Below are positions 31,936 through 39,614 of a stretch of DNA of 42,623 nucleotides, piece after piece. The number at the start of each line of letters is the position of its first letter. Positions within the stretch are counted from its first letter, which is position 1. A program made the position numbers and the translations under genes. The notes beneath the pieces were generated by a model that worked only from the letters and a program-made list of their open reading frames with translations, was not told the origin of the DNA and searched no databases. The stretch spans positions 9,350 to 51,972 of the forward strand of contig DCZO01000031.1 in assembly GCA_002331335.1 (NCBI GenBank), written 5' to 3'. This DNA comes from Nitrospira sp. UBA2082 (lineage in GTDB: Bacteria; Nitrospirota; Nitrospiria; Nitrospirales; Nitrospiraceae).

Positions 31936-33750
31936 CTACCTCTTCTTGCTAGTTGGGGTAGTTCGCTTTGGGGTACTTCCCGTTGAAGTAGTTCGTTGAC
32001 GCCTCCATGCTGTAATCGCCTTGTTATACTCAGGGGTAGCAACAAGAGCCTTTTTCCATTCTACACTTACATCTGGGTCGTTGCTTCGTGGCCGAGGCTC
32101 GACCAAGGGTAGACGAACTCGGCTAGGAATCTGGACTCCTTCACCTACAATCAGGGCCTCACCTGTTCTAAGCGCGGGTAGCAGGTCAACTAATCCAGAT
32201 AGAGCGTCTGGAATCGTTGACTTGATCCTTCCCTGATCCTCACTATTCGACAGTCGGAGAGAGAAAAAGGTCCCACATTGGGAGAGTATCGTTTCATCTA
32301 GCTCCGAAGGTCTTTGACTGACAACTACTGCCCCGATCCCGTACTTCCTGCCCTCTTTAAATATACGACGTACTGCTCGGCCAGCATACCCCGCGACGAA
32401 TGGTGCATTTCCTCCTCGTGGCAAGTAAGCATGGGCTTCTTCGTAGACAAGCAGTAGTGGCCGTTGTCTTCCAATTCCCGGCAGTTCTCTCCCCCAGAAC
32501 ATCGCCTCAAATAAGATTCTAGTAACCACTCCTACGATTAAGTCAGTTGTCTCAAATGGTATGCCACCTAGATCAAGAACGGTGATCGCTTTATCATGAT
32601 TGATCCACTCAGCTACAAGAGTATCCAAATCTTTTTCTGACCCATCATAGCTTCCTGGGTTAAGCAGGAAATCAAACCGTCTGTCTCTCAGACGGGCCAA
32701 TGTCTTGCTCATGTATGTCGCCATTCCTAATGAGGAAGTCGGCTTGAATGGTGGACTGCTTCCAGCTCCTGGAGGAGTAAATCGAGCTGGCGTCAAAGTC
32801 CCTGCGCTCCCTTCTGACTCCAAAGCCTCGGTTGTCCTTGCTATCTCCTTATAAGTTACTCGCTCCTTTCGATCAAAGAAGTACCAAAGATCTTTGATAG
32901 AAAACGGAACCGGTGAGTCCACGGTTACTTCATCTACGCCAAGAGCACCCGCTTTCAGAGTAGAACAACGTTCCCGCTTCTTCTCAGAGATGTAATCGCG
33001 CAGGGAGGTGTCTTGGAGTGACTCGGAAGCAGTACGCCTATCAACTAGGAACCATGCAAGTTCATCAAAGGAGAGTGCCCAATACGGTACTATGAGTGGA
33101 GAGGAGGCGTTACCGATAGACCATACTTTAGCCACACTTTGTAATGCTGTGGAATATTCGCCATGGGGATCGATGACCAAAACTCGTGCGCTAGGAAATG
33201 CGCCACCGGTGAGGGCCTTTAGGAGACCCGCAATGGTATTCGATTTCCCGCTCCCCGTTGACCCGAGCACCGCAGCATGACGTGTTACAATTTTATCTAG
33301 ATCAATCATGGCGGGCAGGCTTTCAGATGCCGCATGAGTCCCGATCTCTACCATTGAAGGGCCAGATGTTCCATATATTACGGCTAGGTCATCTTCTGTA
33401 ACGATGTGCACTTCATCGTCTAGTGTGGGAAACAAACTCACTCCTCTCCGAAATCCTTCTTTGCCCTGTGATTCACCCAGGAGCTGTATCTCAAGCCATC
33501 TTTGGCCGACGAGCAAGGCGCTTTCAGTATCCATCTGGTCAACTGCGGGTGAAGCTCCAACCATAGCAACTATTCCGTAAAGGTTGATGAAGCCTAGGGG
33601 AATTCGCACGAAGGAACCAACTTGGCCAAGACGATAAAGCCTACCGTTGATAATTGGACTTGCCGAAGGAATGTCTTGAGAAATCTCAACGAATACCTTT
33701 GCCCCTACTACTCTCCGGACCAGGCCTAGAAATGTAACGTCTGTTCTCAT
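31936..33750 (-). CDS. HerA-type ATPase/helicase of a SIR2-HerA defence system
   Basis: 604-residue FtsK/HerA-superfamily motor. The N-terminal about 140 residues form a HAS-barrel-like beta domain. Then come VLGSTGSGKSNTIAGLLKAL (Walker A, residues 163-170), ARVLVIDPHGEY, PLLLVYEEAHAYLP (Walker B with Glu437-438), and IFKEGRKYGIGAVVVSQRPSELDETILSQC (sensor region with Arg). The C-terminal 25 residues are a Ser/Thr/Pro/Lys tail. In studied SIR2-HerA systems HerA forms a hexamer that binds SIR2 and controls NAD cleavage during phage infection. The start overlaps the SIR2 stop in ATGA, so the two are translated together. Confidence 0.92.
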   Translation of the reverse strand: MRTDVTFLGLVRRVVGAKVFVEISQDIPSASPIINGRLYRLGQVGSFVRIPLGFINLYGIVAMVGASPAVDQMDTESALLVGQRWLEIQLLGESQGKEGFRRGVSLFPTLDDEVHIVTEDDLAVIYGTSGPSMVEIGTHAASESLPAMIDLDKIVTRHAAVLGSTGSGKSNTIAGLLKALTGGAFPSARVLVIDPHGEYSTALQSVAKVWSIGNASSPLIVPYWALSFDELAWFLVDRRTASESLQDTSLRDYISEKKRERCSTLKAGALGVDEVTVDSPVPFSIKDLWYFFDRKERVTYKEIARTTEALESEGSAGTLTPARFTPPGAGSSPPFKPTSSLGMATYMSKTLARLRDRRFDFLLNPGSYDGSEKDLDTLVAEWINHDKAITVLDLGGIPFETTDLIVGVVTRILFEAMFWGRELPGIGRQRPLLLVYEEAHAYLPRGGNAPFVAGYAGRAVRRIFKEGRKYGIGAVVVSQRPSELDETILSQCGTFFSLRLSNSEDQGRIKSTIPDALSGLVDLLPALRTGEALIVGEGVQIPSRVRLPLVEPRPRSNDPDVSVEWKKALVATPEYNKAITAWRRQRTTSTGSTPKRTTPTSKKR

Positions 33751-35000
33751 TTCAATGCCTCACCGGGCTTAGGATTTTCGGTAGGTTCTATGTATCCAGA
33801 TTGGAGTTTTGAGGGAGGTTGAAAACCTATAAAAGTTTCAAGGAATCTGCCGAATGAATTAAAGTCTCCAAGGGTAAAGCGTTTGTCCTTCTCATCCCAA
33901 AAAGACGCGGCATCTATTTCTTTTCTTTTTGAAAGTTGATCATCCCAAGGCGTCGTAATTCCGCCGATACAGACCTTGTCAGGCCCATACACTGCAAGAT
34001 TCCTAAACTCTCGTCCATGGGCAAGAATTCGCTCAGGGACGCATAGGCTGGCGCCCTGCTTTTCCCCATAAGCAAAAGCTATAGCAGCTGATCGAGGGTT
34101 TGAGCGGAGGCCTTGGAAAATGATGTCATTCAAGTGGTCGTCAGAAAAGCTGTATCCGAGGATGATTAGTAGGCATTCTCCTCGAGATAGGAGTTTCCGG
34201 AGGCGGTCTTGAAGTGAGAGGAATGGAAGTTTCCTAGACTGAGTGTATTTGTCTCTTGAAGGGAAGATAGCAAGTTCTTCCCCTTCTTTGTCCACAGCCC
34301 CAGAGTATCTAGTTATTCTGGTCTTGCCTGGCTCAGCAGTATCGTGAAGATGCCAATTTACCGAGCCGTGCAGTTTCCATAACCTTGTCCATGTTCGAGG
34401 AGGATATATAGGTTCATCTGTTTTGCCTTCTTCTGCCTCCACGCACTCCGGCACAAAAAAAGGGGCAACCGAGCCCACGAATCCATCAAAGTAGGGAACG
34501 CCAGACCTCTCAAGAGCACGCTCGAAAAGTAGATCGTAGTTCGTAGTAAAGATTTCGACAGGAAAGTCTCGTGAACAATGAAGTGCCCTAAGCCACTGTG
34601 AGAAAACAATATGAGGTCCTAACTCTTTGGCAGGATCATTTCGAACACAACTGCTAATAGCTTGACAGACGGACAAGTCAAGGTTGCGAGCAGCGCCAGC
34701 ACCTTTAATTCCCGCAATCTCTTTCACCTCATCTTTGCCAAATAGCTCTCTGTAAATTCTAATCCTGTCCAGCGCTTGCTCTACATTAGACCCTTGGGGA
34801 AGTTCGTTTAGGATAGCTTGGAAATCAGTTTTCAGTGCACCCGAAAGCCGCTCCATCACCTTTGTTGTAAGCGCCTCGATCCCTGGCATTCCCACTGCCA
34901 TTGAGCTCCCCGCTCCGAAGAAAAACGCGAGGCGTCTTTTCTCAGATGCTAGTTGTTCGCGAATCTCGAATGCTGCTCTCAGAGGATCATATCGTTGCAT
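33747..35000 (-). CDS. SIR2-domain NADase-like effector of a SIR2-HerA defence system
   Basis: 417 residues. SIR2 NAD-binding motifs are intact: AFFFGAGSSMAVGMPG (residues 25-40), FTTNYDLLFERAL (Asn154, Asp156), and WKLHGSVNWHLHD (catalytic His211). LLIILGYSFSDDHLNDII (about 277-294) closes the Rossmann part. The C-terminal about 90 residues are unassigned. Standalone bacterial SIR2 defence proteins hydrolyse NAD and stop phage growth by depleting it. The pairing with HerA in a 4-bp overlap identifies this class. GGGAG (complement of 35007-35011) is the ribosome binding site. Probably inactive until HerA senses phage DNA or its products. Confidence 0.92.
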   Translation of the reverse strand: MQRYDPLRAAFEIREQLASEKRRLAFFFGAGSSMAVGMPGIEALTTKVMERLSGALKTDFQAILNELPQGSNVEQALDRIRIYRELFGKDEVKEIAGIKGAGAARNLDLSVCQAISSCVRNDPAKELGPHIVFSQWLRALHCSRDFPVEIFTTNYDLLFERALERSGVPYFDGFVGSVAPFFVPECVEAEEGKTDEPIYPPRTWTRLWKLHGSVNWHLHDTAEPGKTRITRYSGAVDKEGEELAIFPSRDKYTQSRKLPFLSLQDRLRKLLSRGECLLIILGYSFSDDHLNDIIFQGLRSNPRSAAIAFAYGEKQGASLCVPERILAHGREFRNLAVYGPDKVCIGGITTPWDDQLSKRKEIDAASFWDEKDKRFTLGDFNSFGRFLETFIGFQPPSKLQSGYIEPTENPKPGEALK

Positions 35001-35057
35001 AAGAGACTCCCGAAAGAAGTTGTTTGACTCAATGCAAGACGTATAGCTTAGTTCATT

Positions 35058-35669
35058 CTAGACTTCAGCACGTTGTCTGTCATTTCGTCGGTTTTCATCA
35101 CAAACGCCTAGACTCATGGCATTCACAATTGTTGCGAGCAGAAGAAGACCATGATTGCTTACATCCCATCGATAACCACCGAGTGAAAACCATCCATGAT
35201 GAAGGCTTCCGTAGTCGCCAGGGTTAACTAGGGCTGCTGATTTCTTCCCTCCCGGCAATCGTTCCTCATAGTGTTCAAAGTGATCGCGCGCTTCGATATA
35301 TCGTTTGATTTCGGTTCGGTATCTCTTCCAGACCGTGTTTGGAGCCTTAAGCCCGCTGCATTTCCGAATCACCTCAAGCATGCGCCCGATCGCGGCCCAA
35401 CAAATGAAATACAAATGGGCATGGATGAATGCCTGAATCATAGTTGAGGAGTATGAGGGTTTCTTGGGATCAGCTTGCTTCTCTAAAACCTCAATAGCAC
35501 GAACCTGGTCGCGGGCAGCTTTCAGGTAAGCGTAGATTCGGCTCATGGCGATAGCGGTTCTTCTTCCTGTTGCCCGATCTGGAGCTGAAGACCAGAGAAT
35601 ACCAATGACCTGAGTACGAGACCGTGAAGAATGCAGGGAAGTGCTATTTTGCAACTTTTTCAGAGACAT
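35058..35669 (-). CDS. Uncharacterised helical protein with R-x4-H (HEPN-like) motif, upstream of SIR2
   Basis: Start set at the ATG at 35669 because AAGGAG lies 8 bases upstream; 203 residues. An ATG at 35546 would give 162 residues and avoid an odd Ser/Arg-rich leader. Helical core: RIYAYLKAARDQVRAIEVLEKQ, then MIQAFIHAHLYFICWAAIGRMLEVIRKCSG and YRTEIKRYIEARDHFEHYEERLPGGKK. RDHFEH (Arg128 to His133) fits the R-x4-6-H motif of HEPN RNases, and its place at the end of a long helix fits too. It overlaps the upstream regulator-like gene by 26 bp and is 57 bp before SIR2 in the same direction. No family name is offered; the HEPN idea rests on one motif. Confidence 0.68.
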   Translation of the reverse strand: MSLKKLQNSTSLHSSRSRTQVIGILWSSAPDRATGRRTAIAMSRIYAYLKAARDQVRAIEVLEKQADPKKPSYSSTMIQAFIHAHLYFICWAAIGRMLEVIRKCSGLKAPNTVWKRYRTEIKRYIEARDHFEHYEERLPGGKKSAALVNPGDYGSLHHGWFSLGGYRWDVSNHGLLLLATIVNAMSLGVCDENRRNDRQRAEV

Positions 35670-36393
35670 TCTGTTGACTCCTTGGCGCTTTCCCAAATAA
35701 GGGCGGATTCGCAATAATTCTTTGAGCCTTAGCATGATATCGCTTTGCATCTAGTTCGGTACGAGATGAGTTGGGCCAGAGTTCTTCTGCGATTTCCCGG
35801 TAAGTCTTCCCAGTGGCTTTCAAGTCATAGACCTTTAGATATACAAGGTACTTGTCTAACCGAATCCTCCCGATAGGCTTCAGTTGCTTCAGCCCAAATT
35901 GGTTTCTCTCTTTAATCCATAGGTCAACAAGTCCTTCAAAGGCGTCCATAATCGCACTCTTTGACAAACGCATATTTATTGCCGATCGCTCCCACTTCTT
36001 GGGGTCGCCTTCATGAAAGCAATCCAGGAAGACAAGACCAGAGGCTTGGACAGGTACGTTCCTTGGCTCCATGTACGGTCCCAGTGAAATAGCTCGAAGT
36101 CCTTCGTCAACATATCTATCAACCTCATCGTCCTTGGGAGTTCGTATTTTCTCAGGAGGGGGCAGTGTCGCAATGGCATTGAGGTCTGGTCGGTCGGCTG
36201 GGTTTGGAGGAAGTTCTGTTCTGAGCAGCATCCATTGTCCAGTTATATAAAATGTCCAAGCTGAATCTTTTTCATGCTGTGTTTGCCAATCCTGATAGTC
36301 CGTTGCGTAAGTAGGGTTTCTCCTCACGCACTCGCAATGCAGCCTATATAAGCGCCATTCATAGAGCTTCTGCTTTTGCTTCCCCTTCTTCAA
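35644..36393 (-). CDS. Putative HTH regulator heading the SIR2-HerA operon
   Basis: 249 residues from a TTG at 36393, with GAGG five bases upstream; no better start was found. The beginning (LYEWRLYRLHCECVRRNPTYATDY) resembles the N-terminal segment of a family of transcription-regulator-like proteins on mobile elements (low certainty). Near the C-terminus KATGKTYREIAEELWPNS, followed by RYHAKAQRIIANPP, looks like a helix-turn-helix. An 8-bp inverted repeat lies 17 bp upstream of the start, where an autoregulator would bind. It overlaps the next gene by 26 bp and is the first of six genes in one direction. Confidence 0.65.
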   Translation of the reverse strand: MKKGKQKQKLYEWRLYRLHCECVRRNPTYATDYQDWQTQHEKDSAWTFYITGQWMLLRTELPPNPADRPDLNAIATLPPPEKIRTPKDDEVDRYVDEGLRAISLGPYMEPRNVPVQASGLVFLDCFHEGDPKKWERSAINMRLSKSAIMDAFEGLVDLWIKERNQFGLKQLKPIGRIRLDKYLVYLKVYDLKATGKTYREIAEELWPNSSRTELDAKRYHAKAQRIIANPPLFGKAPRSQQNVSEKVAK

Positions 36394-36409
36394 TGCTTCC
36401 TCGGCATAC

Positions 36410-36431
36410 GATAAGGGGGACCACCCTTATC
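36410..36431. promoter_or_regulatory. Inverted repeat, likely operator, upstream of the six-gene operon
   Basis: GATAAGGG (36410-36417), six-base spacer, CCCTTATC (36424-36431). A second weaker inverted repeat, TCTGA-TCTGT-TCAGA (36430-36444), adjoins it. The two lie between the leftward operon start (36393) and the rightward HTH gene (36507), so they could control either. Confidence 0.5.
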
Positions 36432-36506
36432 TGATCTGTTCAGACCTCGGTGAAAACCATACGCTTGAAGCCGATCTGGTTCAAGAACCGACGTTGGAGG
36501 AACATT

Positions 36507-36698
36507 GTGAGCGATGTAAAACGACTTCTCTCGGCAAGAGAGGCAGCGTTGTACCTAGGGCTATCTCATCGGACCCTGTGGGCTTGGGCACAGCAAGGAC
36601 AGATTCCCGTCGTGCGCCTTGGACGCCGCGTGCTCTTCGATCAAGTGGACTTAGACAAAGTTATCGAGGATTGCACGGAATGGCCTGAGGAGAGCTGA
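36507..36698 (+). CDS. Excisionase/HTH_17-type DNA-binding protein
   Basis: 63 residues from a GTG at 36507, preceded by GGAGG (36496-36500) six bases upstream; an ATG at 36450 in the same frame has no such signal. LLSAREAALYLGLSHRTLWAWAQQGQIPVVRLGRRVLFDQVDLDKVI is a full HTH_17 winged-helix domain, given here in two parts: helices LLSAREAALYLGLSHRT and the wing PVVRLGRRVLFD. Such small proteins act as excisionases or element regulators. It is divergent from the SIR2-HerA operon and shares its upstream region. Confidence 0.78.
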   Translation: MSDVKRLLSAREAALYLGLSHRTLWAWAQQGQIPVVRLGRRVLFDQVDLDKVIEDCTEWPEES

Positions 36699-36765
36699 AC
36701 AGAATGAAGGCCAATCCCTTTTTCGCTTTCTGTTCCTTTGCGTGGCGTAGCCAATTTGTAGCTGG

Positions 36766-36874
36766 GCCTGTGGGCGCTGGCGGGCAATGTTCCGACTTGT
36801 CCCCAGCGTCCACAGGCTCTCTTATTTCTTTCTACTCCTAAGAGGGAGTGAAGAAATCTAAGAGGCCGAAGGCC
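36766..36874 (+). ncRNA. Two tandem long hairpins upstream of the HTH_36 gene (structured leader or small RNA)
   Basis: Stem 1 is GCCTGTGGGCGCTGG (36766-36780) with CCAGCGTCCACAGGC (36803-36817), 15 pairs with one G-U and a 22-base loop. Stem 2 is CTCTTATTTCTTTCTACTCC (36819-36838) with GGAGTGAAGAAATCTAAGAG (36845-36864), imperfect with a 6-base loop. A small GGCC-GAA-GGCC hairpin follows (36864-36874), before the start codon at 36895. The stretch 36699-36894 has no gene. It could be a regulatory leader, an RNA, or a replication or recombination site. The pyrimidine run after stem 1 also makes a terminator possible. Confidence 0.45.
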
Positions 36875-36894
36875 CTGGAGAGGGGTGTCGCACC

Positions 36895-37233
36895 ATGACA
36901 CAGTCAGAGAAAGCTAATTCACAGGATATACAGGGACGTGTGCAGCATACGGATTTATATGTTGGCAGTCTTGACGATCTAAGCCCATCAGAAGCTTGGA
37001 TCGTGCAGCATACCGTTTCGGCATTTAGGCGAAATGCCATCTTTTGGCCATCGGTAGACAACTTGGCCAGACTGTCACGTTGTCACCGTACTACGGCCCA
37101 CCGGGCGCTGAAAAAGCTTGAAGGCAAGTACTTGCGAATCGTGAAGCGACCGGGGCGAACGAGTATCTATCGTCCCTCTTTGTACCTGCTCGACAAACTC
37201 GGGCTGAAGGAGTCACAGCCTAATCCTTTGTGA
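36895..37233 (+). CDS. HTH_36-type DNA-binding protein (replication-initiator-like domain)
   Basis: 112 residues. SPSEAWIVQHTVSAFRRNAIFWPSVDNLARLSRCHRTTAHRALKKLEG shows the winged-helix domain HTH_36 (PF13730), often found in replication initiators and regulators of phages and islands. The key helix is LARLSRCHRTTAHRALKKL, and the wing LRIVKRPGRTSIYRP follows. No catalytic domain is attached. A structured region lies just upstream (36766-36874). It is followed after 9 bp by another HTH gene and then by the integrase, in the same direction. Confidence 0.78.
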   Translation: MTQSEKANSQDIQGRVQHTDLYVGSLDDLSPSEAWIVQHTVSAFRRNAIFWPSVDNLARLSRCHRTTAHRALKKLEGKYLRIVKRPGRTSIYRPSLYLLDKLGLKESQPNPL

Positions 37234-37242
37234 GGATCGGGG

Positions 37243-37608
37243 TTGATTGACTGGGTGGGTGACTACGTGCAGATCGATGATTTAAAAAGCCCCTATTGGG
37301 ATGCGAAGGCCCTCTCACGCTATCTCAATATCAAGACCTGTACGCTGTATGCCTGGGCCGCTCAGGGGCGTATCCCCTGCCTCAAGATTCATGGCCTGGT
37401 GCGGTTTCGGAAGGACGAAATTGACCAATGGATAGAAGGCTTTCGAGAGCGACCGAAGGCGCCTGAATCCCCGCTAGTGCGCCCCAGTGCCTTTGACTTC
37501 GACCGGGTGATTGCCCGTGCCAAGCGGGCCGCTTATAATTCCCGCCACGGGGAAACCAGACCAAGATCAAGCCCTATCGGAAAGGAGGCAGCGGATGGGG
37601 CTGTATAG
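37243..37608 (+). CDS. HTH_17-type DNA-binding protein next to the integrase
   Basis: 121 residues from a TTG at 37243; in-frame GTG codons at 37255 and 37267 are alternatives and the true start is uncertain. YWDAKALSRYLNIKTCTLYAWAAQG then IPCLKIHGLVRFRKDEIDQWIEGFRER is an excisionase-like winged helix. The C-terminal half is basic and disordered-looking. Its end overlaps the integrase start by 14 bp, so translation is likely coupled, which fits a role in controlling integration. Confidence 0.75.
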   Translation: MIDWVGDYVQIDDLKSPYWDAKALSRYLNIKTCTLYAWAAQGRIPCLKIHGLVRFRKDEIDQWIEGFRERPKAPESPLVRPSAFDFDRVIARAKRAAYNSRHGETRPRSSPIGKEAADGAV

Positions 37609-38713
37609 ACGAGGAACAGTCTGGTGGATGAGTTTTAGCTATCAAGGGCAGCAAGTCCGGGCAACGACCGGACAGACCGACAAACGGGCCGCTGAATTGA
37701 TCCTGGGCGATACCAGGCGGCAATTACGAGACGGGGCCTACCGGATTACGCTAGAAGAGCGGAACCGGACATTTGGGGAACTCATGGAGCGGTTTTTGAG
37801 CGAGCATGTGACCAAACGGGCAAGCCAACGGTCCTACGTGGGCTATGCCAGGCGGTTGCGCGGGTTCTTTGGCGACGGGACGCCGTTGGCCGACATCACG
37901 CCACGGCTGATTGTCGAGTACAAGAATCAGCTCTTTGCCGATGAATTGGCTCCGGCCTCGGTGAATCGGCACCTGGCCACGCTCAAAAAAGCCTTCAATC
38001 TGGCCGTGCGAGAGTGGGAGTGGTGCCAGCGGAATCCCGTGCTCTCGGTGTCGATGGAACGGGAGCACAACGGGCGGGATCGGTGGTTGACGGTCGAGGA
38101 AGAGAACCGATTACTCGCTGCCTGTAGGCCGTGGCTCCGTGACATCGTGCAGTTTGCCTTAGGGACGGGCATGAGGATGGGAGAAATCCTGTCTCTCTCC
38201 TGGCGGGGCGTGGATCTGACACGGCGGACCGTGATGCTGTTTCACAGCAAGAACGGTGAACGGCGGACGATTCCCTTGAATCAGACCATGCTCGGCTTAA
38301 TTAAGGCCAAGAAGGAAGAGGCACACTTAATTAAGCAGCCGGGAGACAAGGTCATTCCGTTAAAGGCCGACCATTCAAGCGACCTGGTCTTTACAAGTAA
38401 AACCGGGACGCCCATCGAAGGCGGACATCTTCGCCGGTCGTTTCGACTGGCGATGAAAAAAGCCGGCATCGAGGATTTTCATTTCCACGATCTGCGGCAT
38501 ACCTTCGCAACCAGGCTGGTTCAGGCAGGGATCGAACTGTACAAGGTGCAGCGGCTCTTGGGGCATAAGTCGCCGATGATGACGCAGCGCTATGCCCATC
38601 ACTATCCCGAAAGCTTACGGGATGGGGTCGAGATCCTGGACCGGATCAAGCCGACATCACAAATTATCACAGTCGGCTTGGTTGGTAGGGAAGTCGAAGC
38701 GGCAAGTTGTTGA
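37595..38713 (+). CDS. int: Tyrosine recombinase (integrase) of the element
   Basis: Catalyses site-specific integration into the tRNA-Lys gene. Start ATG at 37595, with AAAGGAGG (37581-37588) six bases upstream; 372 residues. An N-terminal arm-binding region (MGLYRRGTVWWMSFSYQGQQV) and a SAM-like core-binding domain (FGELMERFLSEHVTKRASQRSYVGY) come first. The catalytic domain has ALGTGMRMGEILSLSW (Arg I), DFHFHDLRHTFATRLV (HxxR) and LLGHKSPMMTQRYAHHYPE (His and nucleophilic Tyr). All expected catalytic residues are present, so it should be active. Its stop is one base before the right attachment repeat. Confidence 0.95.
   Translation: MGLYRRGTVWWMSFSYQGQQVRATTGQTDKRAAELILGDTRRQLRDGAYRITLEERNRTFGELMERFLSEHVTKRASQRSYVGYARRLRGFFGDGTPLADITPRLIVEYKNQLFADELAPASVNRHLATLKKAFNLAVREWEWCQRNPVLSVSMEREHNGRDRWLTVEEENRLLAACRPWLRDIVQFALGTGMRMGEILSLSWRGVDLTRRTVMLFHSKNGERRTIPLNQTMLGLIKAKKEEAHLIKQPGDKVIPLKADHSSDLVFTSKTGTPIEGGHLRRSFRLAMKKAGIEDFHFHDLRHTFATRLVQAGIELYKVQRLLGHKSPMMTQRYAHHYPESLRDGVEILDRIKPTSQIITVGLVGREVEAASC
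38656..38676 (+). repeat. Putative integrase arm-type site, right copy
   Basis: ATCACAAATTATCACAG then TCGG, inside the last codons of int, 39 bp from the right attachment repeat. It matches 28321-28339 in the same orientation and 28401-28420 in the opposite orientation. Confidence 0.6.
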
Positions 38714-38714
38714 T

Positions 38715-38792
<78 letters not shown>

Positions 38793-38848
38793 ACCGGGTG
38801 TGATTGTCGAGGCTATGTACTAGCGGATACCTTTGCTTGCGTGCTGGA

Positions 38849-38925
38849 TGGTGCGCCTGACAGGATTTGAACCTGTGGCCCTCAGCTCCGGAGGCTGATG
38901 CTCTATCCAGCTGAGCTACAGGCGC
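38849..38925 (-). tRNA. tRNA-Arg (anticodon CCG)
   Basis: 77 bases with GCGCCTG/CAGGCGC acceptor stem, D arm GCTCAGCTGGATAGAGC, anticodon loop CTCCGGA (anticodon CCG, reads CGG), T arm ACAGG-TTCAAAT-CCTGT and encoded CCA. It lies 57 bp from tRNA-Lys on the same strand and is probably co-transcribed with it. Confidence 0.97.
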
Positions 38926-38941
38926 TCCCGCAAGCAAGGCG

Positions 38942-39613
38942 TCACCTTAGCACGGTCGGAAACTCGCTGTCTAGGCCATCCGCTCCAGCCGGCTCCGCCG
39001 TGGCGTCTGGCAATAAAGCATAGGGCATAAAAAGCTCTTCGCCCGTTGCTCCGCTCTGACGTCGCAAATCCATCAGTTGTCTGGTCTCTTCTTCCGCCAG
39101 ACGATCCTCCTCCTGGCGTAGAGATCGGGAAAGTCGGATGAGAGGAACCGATGTTTGAATCGCGCACGCACCCTGAACGGCTCCCTTCGTCTCAGAAGGA
39201 ATGCCCATGGAGCGACAGGCCAGGGGACGAAAGGCATAGAGGCTGCAGCTTCCATCCGAGTCTAGGGCGGGACAGGGCAATGCACGGTAACGCTCGACAA
39301 GGGAGTCAATGTCAGGATCAGACCAGTGGTCAATGAATCGATTCCGAGTAAGTTTCGGCGCTGATTCCTCGATCATGCTGACCTGCAGGGCAGCCGTGTC
39401 TTCGATCGCATGGCGCTGTTCCTCAGGAAGCAAACGGAGGCCGCGCTGGAGTTCTTGCTGATCGAGGAGCGTAATAGGGAAAAGCCCTATGCAGCAGTGG
39501 GAACAGCCCCGATGGCATGGCAAATCATTGAGCAGTGCTGCGTGAGCCCGATCAAACCAGCGGGCGGTCTTGTCAAACAGCATAGAACGCCGTGAAGGTG
39601 TGACGTTACGCAC
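38942..39613 (-). CDS. YkgJ-family cysteine-cluster protein, second copy
   Basis: 223 residues from a GTG at 39613 that sits one base after the stop of the upstream gene (TGATGTG), implying coupling; an ATG at 39583 is possible. LPCHRGCSHCCIGLFPI then CPALDSDGSCSLYAFRPLACRSMG is the YkgJ metal-binding cysteine pattern, with CAIQTS further on. The C-terminal part is Glu/Arg-rich and helical. The reaction is unknown. It is distantly similar in layout to the protein at 22695-23525. Confidence 0.83.
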   Translation of the reverse strand: MRNVTPSRRSMLFDKTARWFDRAHAALLNDLPCHRGCSHCCIGLFPITLLDQQELQRGLRLLPEEQRHAIEDTAALQVSMIEESAPKLTRNRFIDHWSDPDIDSLVERYRALPCPALDSDGSCSLYAFRPLACRSMGIPSETKGAVQGACAIQTSVPLIRLSRSLRQEEDRLAEEETRQLMDLRRQSGATGEELFMPYALLPDATAEPAGADGLDSEFPTVLR

Positions 39614-39614
39614 A

